Assembly: GCA_016181215.1 (NCBI GenBank)
Contig: JACOZS010000008.1
Span: 1-5,882, forward strand
DNA length: 5,882 bases
Source: Candidatus Woesearchaeota archaeon
GTDB taxonomy: Archaea; Nanobdellota; Nanobdellia; SCGC-AAA011-G17; JACOZS01
Reading direction: 5' to 3'
Of this stretch, positions 1 through 4,796 are shown in pieces (the stretch's first letter is position 1; every line of letters begins with the position of its first letter). The translations under genes were made by a program, and so were the position numbers. The notes under the pieces were generated by a model that made no database searches, was not told the origin of the DNA, and saw only the letters and a list, made by a program, of their open reading frames with translations.

Positions 1-2258
1 CATCAAATGTTACAATTAAAAATTGTCATGTTGGTGGGACTTCAATTAGGGTGGGTGCAGGAATACTATTAGGTACTAACATAGCAACAGATCCTGCTCA
101 AATTAATATAACCATCTCTCATAATAATATCTCCTGGAGAAACCGAGGAATAGATTACAATGTCACCAACCCAAGTAACCTCGCTAATATAACAATTAGT
201 AATAATACTCTATTTAATGTCTCTCGTGAAGGAATACGTATCGGTGGAAACAACATAACAATCTCTCGTAATGCAATATTTTATTCAGGCAACGAAACAA
301 CAGACAGCATATCATTCGGAAATCTGTCAAATAGCAACATCTCCCATACCAATGCTTCTTATGGCGGGGGAATTTCAAATAACTCAGCAGTCGGTGGTTC
401 AGGAGCAAACAACACATTTACGCTTAACAATGTATCTTATGGCAAATCCTTTGGATTGCAAACAGGGGATTCCCCGGTTACAATATCAGGCAACACATTC
501 TATGGTACAGCCAATGGCATAAGGTACTATGGAGAAAATGTAACTCTTTCTGGGATTGATATTGGTTCACATAACATTGGGGGCATCGCATTGGATCTAA
601 TTGGAAGCAACATAACAATACAGCATAGCAATCTAAGCGGAAATGGAAGTGGCACAGGAATAATGCTTTCTCTTACTGGATTGAACATCACAGTTTATAA
701 CGTATCGATTTATAACAGAACAATCGGGATAAATATATCATCTGGAACATTTAATTATTCAAATATAACACAGAATACAATAAAATTTGCAAGATTAGGC
801 TTCGTTATTGATAAAGGCACAAAAGGATTCTTTGGCAGCAAATTCTTTAATAATACAGTATTCAATTCTAGCGGAGCAGGAAATTTCTCCATATTCAGTT
901 GCACGGGGGGAGATTTGCCAATATGCACCATAGATTCAAATGACACGATAACTGATAACATCAGCATAGGAATCCTAATTACCGGAGGAAATGTTGCTGG
1001 TCACGTATTCGAATCTAATAACATCAGCTTGGTAGGAATCGGAGTTGCAGTGAACAGTATTACTGGTAACTATCTAACCTCAAATAACACATTCAAGAAC
1101 AACATCTTCCAGGATATAGGTACTACAGCAATTCAAATAAGAGGAAATGATACGGTATTTTATAATAATATTACTAACTCAACAAAAGCAATTCGCGCAC
1201 TATCCCCAGCCAGTCAAGCAAACATTTCTTTTAATTTGATTAATATAACACAAATCGCCGCAGAAATTCAAGACGGATCTAATGATTCAATAGTATATAA
1301 CAACACAATAGACAACTCTCGTCTTGGTATGAATATAGATGGCAGCAATAACACCATTTGGCTTAATATGTTCATTAATTCAACCAAAAAGTTTGCTGAA
1401 AGCGCAGCCGGTAACTCATGGAACAAAACAATAGGCGGAGTAATACAAGGTAATTGGTGGGGAGATATCTTAAATGGTACCTTGCACATCTTTGATAATA
1501 CAGGAGATGCATTTGGAGATGCCGGAACTGATTATCCTTATAATAGTTCTAATCGTGCCAGGGTAAACGGTACAGTTCAGGACATTGCTCCTTTAACAAG
1601 AGCCACATCATTTTTGCAGGAAAATGAATCTGAAGGAGGAGGAGCTCCTAGTGAACCTCCAGCTTCGCCTCCGCCAGCACCACCATCACCTCCCCAGGCA
1701 CCTCCGTCTTCGACATCACCGCCTAGTCAGCCAGCTGCACCAACAACCCCAACTCTATTGATACCTAGTGGAGAATCTCCTGCAGCAATAAGGGAATTCA
1801 ATCTAAAATGCTGGACTAATTATGGTATACACTCAGATGATCTAAAATCAATATCCGACCTAGTTGGATCTTTAAGATGCTCACTAGAAAAGATCCAGCC
1901 GAAACTACTAATCAAACTAACAGAAAAAGGATTAGACTTGACTTTAAATGAACTGGCTAATATTAACATAGCATATGAAAACAACAAACCAAAGTTCACT
2001 CTTGACATGGCAACAACAACCATAAAACAATACAAAGTCAACGTAGGACCATACCTGCAACAATGCTCTTACTTCGGATTGCAGGGAAATATATCAGGTT
2101 TCTGCTGGCCTTGGGTGATAGCTGGATCCCTAGTAGCATTTATGGTAATGCTGAGATTCTCAAAAAGAATAAAATATTTATACATAAAAAGCAAAAAAGT
2201 ATTTCAGAAAAACGTAAGTAAAACTAATCCAAAAACTAAAACTTTAAATAATAGGTAA
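1..2258 (+). CDS. Large secreted parallel beta-helix (NosD/pectate-lyase-like fold) surface protein with C-terminal membrane anchor, 5' partial
   Basis: The reading frame is open from the left edge (first full codon at 3), so the true start lies outside the window; the GTG at 51 is an internal Val in the middle of a beta-helix rung. Of the 751 visible residues, about 1-515 are short Asn-rich repeats of the NITISNNT / GIRIGGNNITI type, typical of right-handed parallel beta-helices. They end in a GNWWGD...DYPY...DIAPL block (about nt 1450-1595) like the capping end of NosD-type proteins. Next come a Pro/Ser linker (about nt 1647-1755), a roughly 115-residue domain with four Cys (codons at 1809, 1878, 2064 and 2103), one hydrophobic helix (about nt 2106-2153, WPWVIAGSLVAFMVML) and a Lys-rich tail of about 33 residues. 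This predicts an extracellular solenoid on a stalk with the C-terminus in the cytoplasm. The ligand or enzymatic activity is unknown; such folds include carbohydrate-active enzymes, adhesins and S-layer-associated proteins. Confidence 0.88.
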   Translation, partial: SNVTIKNCHVGGTSIRVGAGILLGTNIATDPAQINITISHNNISWRNRGIDYNVTNPSNLANITISNNTLFNVSREGIRIGGNNITISRNAIFYSGNETTDSISFGNLSNSNISHTNASYGGGISNNSAVGGSGANNTFTLNNVSYGKSFGLQTGDSPVTISGNTFYGTANGIRYYGENVTLSGIDIGSHNIGGIALDLIGSNITIQHSNLSGNGSGTGIMLSLTGLNITVYNVSIYNRTIGINISSGTFNYSNITQNTIKFARLGFVIDKGTKGFFGSKFFNNTVFNSSGAGNFSIFSCTGGDLPICTIDSNDTITDNISIGILITGGNVAGHVFESNNISLVGIGVAVNSITGNYLTSNNTFKNNIFQDIGTTAIQIRGNDTVFYNNITNSTKAIRALSPASQANISFNLINITQIAAEIQDGSNDSIVYNNTIDNSRLGMNIDGSNNTIWLNMFINSTKKFAESAAGNSWNKTIGGVIQGNWWGDILNGTLHIFDNTGDAFGDAGTDYPYNSSNRARVNGTVQDIAPLTRATSFLQENESEGGGAPSEPPASPPPAPPSPPQAPPSSTSPPSQPAAPTTPTLLIPSGESPAAIREFNLKCWTNYGIHSDDLKSISDLVGSLRCSLEKIQPKLLIKLTEKGLDLTLNELANINIAYENNKPKFTLDMATTTIKQYKVNVGPYLQQCSYFGLQGNISGFCWPWVIAGSLVAFMVMLRFSKRIKYLYIKSKKVFQKNVSKTNPKTKTLNNR
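1647..1755 (+). other. Pro/Ser/Ala-rich stalk between beta-helix and membrane-proximal domain
   Basis: Within the beta-helix gene these codons read PSEPPASPPPAPPSPPQAPP and then a Ser/Thr/Pro stretch. The composition changes sharply from Asn/Ile/Thr-rich to Pro-rich. It is probably an extended, possibly O-glycosylated spacer holding the solenoid away from the membrane. The DNA is locally GC-richer because of the CCN codons. Confidence 0.8.
2243..2250 (+). promoter_or_regulatory. Probable TATA box (tttaaata) for the 2274 gene, leaderless
   Basis: TTTAAATA, preceded by an A-rich stretch that could serve as BRE, is centred about 27 bases before the ATG at 2274 and lies inside the last codons of the beta-helix gene. 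Archaeal TATA boxes sit about 25-28 bases before the transcript start, so the transcript would begin at or next to the ATG. No Shine-Dalgarno is visible before 2274. The same octamer precedes alaS at nearly the same distance. The sequence is AT-rich, so chance is possible. Confidence 0.55.
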
Positions 2259-2273
2259 AACTATAATTTAAGT

Positions 2274-3110
2274 ATGTTAAAAGAGAGCATAATTAGAGTC
2301 TATAATAATCTAAAAGAAGAGGCAGATGTAATAAAAAAAGACATGTCCGCTTTTATAACCTCCTCAAACATACAACATCTAGAAAACTCCTTACCAGCAT
2401 ACAAGCCAAATAAAAACATTTTAGGTTATGAAGTATTTAAGAATAAAGTTGATACCATACTTTCTGACATAAGAGAAAGAAGAAAAAATTCAAAAGAAAC
2501 AATACAGAATCTGGATAATATGAAAAAAAGATTAACTAAAATAGAAAAAATGCTTCCAGTATACCAGAAAATGCTTCATAAACAGCAGGGCTCCCAACGA
2601 GGCAACCACCTGCAAGAATTCTTATATCTTGCCGATAAGTACAGAACGAATAAACCAACAATAAAACAACCCTTATTTAAAATTAAGGAAAATCCCCCAA
2701 AGATGAAAAATATTATGCACGATTTCAATAAAGACCTTTTGATGGAACATCTTCCACATCCAGATTACATAAAAGACGTAGAACAAGCAGCTAAAATATT
2801 CAAAGAAAAAGAACCAGTTATAGAATTAATAACAAAAATTAAACCCCAAAAAATAAAATCAGTCAATTTTACGGATAACGAGATCAGGGAATTTAATTCC
2901 TTGGCACAAAGAACATATTCGCGCATTAAGAAAAAAGCGCTTAAGGAAGCCACTAATGATTATAACGCACTAAACACAATATATACAGCCATATTAGACA
3001 AGGTAAATGACTATCATAAATCATCTTTATATGCAGTTATGCATGACCTTTACGATAAATTAACAATCTTAAAAATAAAGAAGGATTTAATAGAATCCAC
3101 AAAAATATAG
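2274..3110 (+). CDS. Hypothetical helical/coiled-coil protein, 278 aa
   Basis: I do not recognise this family. The protein is rich in Lys, Glu, Ile and Leu, with no signal peptide or membrane segment, so it is probably cytoplasmic and largely alpha-helical. Heptad-like stretches lie around residues 50-105 (DTILSDIRERRKNSKETIQN followed by NMKKRLTKIEKML) and 200-275 (a helix with RIKKKALKEA, then DKLTILKIKKDLIES). They are separated by a more Pro-containing middle (about 128-185). No catalytic motif is visible. It starts 15 bases after the beta-helix gene's stop, and a TATA-like element at 2243-2250 suggests a separate leaderless transcript. The ATG at 2274 is the first in frame. A scaffold or filament-associated role is possible but unsupported; the position just after a membrane-anchored surface protein is the only functional hint. 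Confidence 0.8.
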   Translation: MLKESIIRVYNNLKEEADVIKKDMSAFITSSNIQHLENSLPAYKPNKNILGYEVFKNKVDTILSDIRERRKNSKETIQNLDNMKKRLTKIEKMLPVYQKMLHKQQGSQRGNHLQEFLYLADKYRTNKPTIKQPLFKIKENPPKMKNIMHDFNKDLLMEHLPHPDYIKDVEQAAKIFKEKEPVIELITKIKPQKIKSVNFTDNEIREFNSLAQRTYSRIKKKALKEATNDYNALNTIYTAILDKVNDYHKSSLYAVMHDLYDKLTILKIKKDLIESTKI

Positions 3111-3125
3111 ACCGAGAAGAGTTAC

Positions 3126-3137
3126 CATTTTAAAATG
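3126..3137. repeat. 12-bp perfect palindrome upstream of the coiled-coil operon
   Basis: CATTTTAAAATG is its own reverse complement. It lies in the 76-base gap between the 278-aa gene and the next operon, about 11 bases upstream of the best TATA candidate. It could be an operator, but its AT-rich core makes chance formation easy. Confidence 0.3.
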
Positions 3138-3148
3138 ATAAGAAATCC

Positions 3149-3156
3149 TTATAATA
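3149..3156 (+). promoter_or_regulatory. Candidate TATA box for the 3187/3190 operon
   Basis: TTATAATA lies in the 3111-3186 gap. Initiation about 25-28 bases downstream would fall near 3178-3181 and give a leader of only about 6-12 bases. A second, weaker AT-rich element (cataataac, near 3158-3166) would instead make a start at 3187 leaderless. AAGGGG at 3177-3182 is a weak Shine-Dalgarno-like string four bases before ATG 3187 and seven before ATG 3190. Confidence 0.4.
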
Positions 3157-3186
3157 ACATAATAACGAAACTCTATAAGGGGTTAT

Positions 3187-3495
3187 ATGATGGGTTTATT
3201 TGCAAAGAAAACAGAGGATCTTGAAAAAGGCCTGCCAGAATTCTCAAGAACTGACGAATTTCCAGCATATGAACCGGAATTCAAATTGCCGGAAAAACTA
3301 AATTTTCAGAATTCCTCACAGGCAGCAGGTTCTATAGAAAAATTCAGAATACCTTACGATGAAACTCCAAGACTGCCTTCAGAATTTCAGGATATCAGAG
3401 AACCAATTAGGCCAGATACTCAAGAAGAAGTTATGAGGCCGTATTCTAACGAAAAACCGCTATTTATCAAAGTGGAAAATTCAAGGACGCAATAG
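3187..3495 (+). CDS. N-terminal part of a frameshifted small coiled-coil protein (disordered N-terminus)
   Basis: The frame begins MMGLFAKK, with two adjacent ATGs (3187 and 3190; the second sits better behind AAGGGG). It continues as a Pro/Glu/Phe-rich, probably disordered segment to about residue 90, then reaches EKPLFIKVE and stops after NSRTQ at the TAG at 3493-3495. The block PLFIKV followed by a long Glu/Lys helix resembles, from memory, small DPANN coiled-coil proteins of unknown function. The expected helix is present, but in the -1 frame directly after this point (see the entry at 3450-3662). I therefore read this as the first 97 or so residues of a protein of about 158 residues that is broken by loss of one A or joined by recoding. 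It is probably cytoplasmic or membrane-peripheral. It heads a two-gene operon with the 3666 gene. Confidence 0.65.
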   Translation: MMGLFAKKTEDLEKGLPEFSRTDEFPAYEPEFKLPEKLNFQNSSQAAGSIEKFRIPYDETPRLPSEFQDIREPIRPDTQEEVMRPYSNEKPLFIKVENSRTQ

Positions 3496-3662
3496 AAGGC
3501 ATAGACGCCATAAAAGCAAAACTAAGAGAAGCAGAAGACCTGCTCAACCAGCTTGAAAATATAAAAGCCCAGGAAGACCAGGAGATTAAAAAATGGCACG
3601 AACACTTGGAACAGATTAAAAACAAATTATTAGCAGTTGATAAAAAATTATTCGAAACCTAA
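3450..3662 (+). pseudogene. C-terminal coiled-coil half of the 3187 gene, in the -1 frame
   Basis: Open from just after a TAA at 3447-3449 to the TAA at 3660-3662, this frame has no ATG, and no GTG or TTG near its beginning. From 3480 it encodes 60 residues: FKDAIEGIDAIKAKLREAED, then a Leu/Glu/Lys helix with IKKWHEHLEQIKNKL and a final DKKLFET. This is a clear amphipathic coiled coil and continues logically from PLFIKVE in the other frame. Restoring one A in the AAAA run at 3476-3479 would read PLFIKVEKFKDAIEGI without interruption. It therefore belongs to the 3187 gene. The break may be a sequencing or assembly error, a recent mutation, or a frameshifting event. The stop lies three bases before the next ATG, as expected for an operon. 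Confidence 0.7.
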
Positions 3663-3665
3663 AAA

Positions 3666-4034
3666 ATGAAAGAAGATTCGGTAGTTCATGTCAGGCTCGA
3701 AACCCCCGTTCATATAAGACGCGAAATTCTGGAAAGCGCCATAGAGACTGCAGAAATTTTAAAAAGCATGGATAGGGTTATGCAGTTTCAGCAGCAGAAA
3801 TTAAGATACTGGGAAAGGCTTAGAACTTCCATAAACAAGATAAGAACAACTAACAACCAGCTTTTTACATCCATGCCGCAAATATCCCTGCCAAAACCAA
3901 AAAAATCACCTGAAATTAAGATCCTTAAACCATCAGAACTAATTAAACCGAAACCACAAAAAGAAAAAAAAGAAAATCCTCTCTCTAAAGAACTTGATGA
4001 CATACGCAGGAAGTTAGAGAATCTAAAGATTTAA
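3666..4034 (+). CDS. Hypothetical helical protein with Lys/Pro-rich linker, 122 aa
   Basis: The family has no name I know, although its plan resembles small DPANN proteins of unknown function. Residues 1-65 look helical: VHVRLETPVHIRREILESAI, then EILKSMDRV and QQKLRYWERLRTSINKI. Residues 70-105 form a Pro/Lys-rich, probably disordered linker (ISLPKPKKSPEIKILKPSEL and following). The end, LSKELDDIRRKLENLKI, is a short coiled coil. There is no signal peptide or membrane segment. The ATG is three bases after the coiled-coil frame that ends at 3662, with no Shine-Dalgarno, so translation is probably coupled to the upstream gene. Both operon members combine a disordered segment with a coiled coil, so a physical partnership is a fair inference. 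The last codons lie in a 17-bp sequence repeated before alaS. Confidence 0.8.
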   Translation: MKEDSVVHVRLETPVHIRREILESAIETAEILKSMDRVMQFQQQKLRYWERLRTSINKIRTTNNQLFTSMPQISLPKPKKSPEIKILKPSELIKPKPQKEKKENPLSKELDDIRRKLENLKI

Positions 4035-4036
4035 AT
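4020..4036 (+). repeat. 17-bp direct repeat, copy 1 (aatctaaagatttaaat)
   Basis: This copy is identical to 4758-4774. It covers the last codons and stop of the 3666 gene and ends in TTTAAAT, a TATA-like core. The two copies bracket the DUF5678/protease pair. In the downstream copy the same bases form the TATA box of alaS, so this copy could be a second, upstream promoter for the pair. Confidence 0.8.
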
Positions 4037-4037
4037 C

Positions 4038-4050
4038 CGGAAACTTTCCG
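4038..4050. promoter_or_regulatory. 13-bp perfect palindrome, candidate operator for the DUF5678/protease pair
   Basis: CGGAAA-C-TTTCCG has two perfect 6-bp arms around one base. It is GC-richer than its surroundings and lies in the 65-base gap before the 4100 gene, 18 bases upstream of the TATA box at 4069 and just after the TATA-like core at 4030-4036. The full 16-bp string cggaaactttccgaaa (4038-4053) recurs exactly at 4351-4366. The symmetry suggests a binding site for a dimeric regulator. Confidence 0.5.
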
Positions 4051-4068
4051 AAACTCAATTTAAAAAAG

Positions 4069-4076
4069 TTTATAAA
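4069..4076 (+). promoter_or_regulatory. TATA box (tttataaa) of the DUF5678/protease operon, leaderless
   Basis: TTTATAAA lies within the palindrome gtttataaac and is preceded by AAAAAAG as a possible BRE. It is centred about 27 bases before the ATG at 4100, the classic archaeal spacing for a leaderless transcript. No Shine-Dalgarno precedes 4100. Confidence 0.7.
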
Positions 4077-4099
4077 CAAGTTAAACCTATACTGTTAAT

Positions 4100-4291
4100 A
4101 TGGACGATTACGAAGCGTATTTAAACCTGGATTTAAGTAAGTATATAGGTAAATGGGTGGCTATTGATAAAGGTAAGGTAATTGCTGCGGATAAAGATCC
4201 ATCAATTGTACTTAATAAAGCAAGATCAAGTAACCCGTCCAAAAGACCATTCATCGCCAAAGTACCAAGGCCAGGATTAAGAATATTATAA
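4100..4291 (+). CDS. DUF5678-like small protein, 63 aa
   Basis: The sequence contains YLNLDLSKYIGKWVAIDKGK, then VIAADKDP, a short helix, PFIAKVP and a final Leu. This matches, from memory, the compact DUF5678 pattern (Y...L..Y.GKWVAI..GKVIA.G.DP...L..A.......PFIAKVP). The family is small, probably a beta-alpha-beta domain, common in archaea and without established function. No catalytic residues, signal peptide or membrane segment are visible. It is the first gene of a two-gene operon and its stop shares one base with the start of the retropepsin-like gene (TAATG), so the two are probably made together and may act together. The start is fixed by the TATA box about 27 bases upstream. Being partner, substrate or inhibitor of the protease are all possible but unproven. 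Confidence 0.85.
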   Translation: MDDYEAYLNLDLSKYIGKWVAIDKGKVIAADKDPSIVLNKARSSNPSKRPFIAKVPRPGLRIL

Positions 4292-4755
4292 TGACCGATT
4301 TCGGCAAAAAAATAACCTTCAAATACAAGAAGGTGATAGACGCCGAGACTCGGAAACTTTCCGAAATTCCCGCAATAACTCTGGTTCTTGGTGAAGGAGA
4401 GAACTCTTTTGAATCAAATGCTTTAATAGACTCAGGTTCCGATATCTCTCTAATCTCAGAAGACTTAGCTAACGAATTGAGGTTAATCTTGGGAGAAGAA
4501 GAAAAAGCAGAAGTGCCTGGGGGTTATAGCATTCGAATAAAACCAGCAAAAGTAAAGATAAAATTAAAGAAAGGAATAAACATAATCTCTTTAGGAACCA
4601 TCCGCATCGCAGTTTGTCTAGATCCATGGGAGGAAGATGGTTTAGAGGTAATCCTAGGCAGAAATCAAATTTTTGACATGTTTAAAATACCATTTGAACA
4701 ATATAAAAAACAAGTAACCTTCGAAAAAGTTAATCAAAAATGGAGGCCTTATTAA
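4291..4755 (+). CDS. Retropepsin-like aspartic protease, 154 aa
   Basis: The active-site signature of clan AA aspartic proteases is visible: ALIDSGSDISLIS, with catalytic D47-S48-G49 followed by a hydrophobic stretch. The second family landmark is VILGRNQIFDMFKI (about residues 120-133), equivalent to the ILGR...F element near the C-terminus of retropepsin-fold proteins. Between them are beta-strand-like segments (VKIKLKKGINIISLGTIRI). With a single DSG the enzyme would have to dimerise to form a complete site. There is no signal peptide, so it probably acts in the cytoplasm; the substrate is unknown. The gene starts on the last base of the DUF5678-like stop codon and is probably translationally coupled. 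Codons 18-25 contain two GC-rich palindromes (4343-4353 and 4351-4363). The DSGSD variant, with Ser instead of Thr after Asp, is found in functional members of the clan. Confidence 0.85.
   Translation: MTDFGKKITFKYKKVIDAETRKLSEIPAITLVLGEGENSFESNALIDSGSDISLISEDLANELRLILGEEEKAEVPGGYSIRIKPAKVKIKLKKGINIISLGTIRIAVCLDPWEEDGLEVILGRNQIFDMFKIPFEQYKKQVTFEKVNQKWRPY
4343..4353. repeat. 11-bp palindrome inside the protease gene
   Basis: CCGAG-A-CTCGG has 5-bp perfect arms around one base. It overlaps by three bases the CGGAAACTTTCCG palindrome that follows, so positions 4343-4363 hold two overlapping dyads in codons for AETRKLSE. Confidence 0.6.
4351..4363. promoter_or_regulatory. Second copy of the 13-bp palindrome CGGAAACTTTCCG, intragenic
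   Basis: This is an exact copy of 4038-4050; the identity continues to 4366 for 16 bp in all. It lies within codons for RKLSE of the protease, 313 bases downstream of the first copy. If the first copy is an operator, this one could be an auxiliary site for looping or for a transcriptional roadblock. It uses CGG for Arg, while AGA/AGG prevail elsewhere in the window. Confidence 0.45.
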
Positions 4756-4757
4756 AT

Positions 4758-4774
4758 AATCTAAAGATTTAAAT
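4758..4774 (+). repeat. 17-bp direct repeat, copy 2 (aatctaaagatttaaat)
   Basis: This copy is identical to 4020-4036. It begins three bases after the protease stop codon and its end overlaps the TATA box of alaS. Copy-to-copy distance is 738 bases, enclosing the DUF5678/protease pair. Confidence 0.8.
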
Positions 4775-4775
4775 A
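4768..4775 (+). promoter_or_regulatory. TATA box (tttaaata) of alaS, leaderless
   Basis: TTTAAATA, preceded by CTAAAGA as a possible BRE, is centred about 25 bases before the ATG at 4797. It uses the same octamer as the element before the 2274 gene. There is no Shine-Dalgarno, so a leaderless alaS transcript is predicted. Confidence 0.65.
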
Positions 4776-4796
4776 ATCCTGCCAGTTTTTCTAAGT

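Noticed and set aside
51..53. GTG as the start of the beta-helix gene
   Set aside because: The frame is open upstream to base 3 and encodes SNVTIKNCHVGG, a normal beta-helix rung, so this is an internal Val.
271..522. Overlapping + strand frame of 83 codons
   Set aside because: It lies wholly inside the beta-helix gene in another frame, and the composition is not protein-like for this genome.
100..1300. DNA-level tandem repeats in the beta-helix region
   Set aside because: Recurrent strings such as aacataacaat reflect the repeated NIT/NNT codons; the rungs vary in length and sequence, so there is no true tandem DNA repeat.
3111..3186. Small gene or RNA in the intergenic gap
   Set aside because: The ATG at 3135 opens a frame of only about 30 codons with no family resemblance, and no stable fold is apparent.
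3474..3482. Programmed -1 frameshift as the preferred reading of the 3187 gene
   Set aside because: GGAAAATTC lacks a canonical slippery heptamer and I see no strong downstream hairpin; a missing A is simpler. It is kept only as an alternative.
3788..4003. Antisense frame opposite the 3666 gene
   Set aside because: Its Ser/Phe-rich translation is what Lys/Glu/Pro-rich codons give in reverse; there is no promoter or family match. Antisense frames at 214-417, 755-967, 1268-1489, 1820-2041, 2765-2953, 4654-4836 and 5227-5460 were rejected for the same kind of reason.
4038..4050. Palindrome as a hairpin terminator of the 3666 gene
   Set aside because: The loop would be a single base, and archaeal termination relies mainly on T-runs, which do not follow it.
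4020..4774. CRISPR or insertion sequence suggested by the repeats
   Set aside because: Each repeat has only two copies, with no regular spacers, terminal inverted repeats or transposase.
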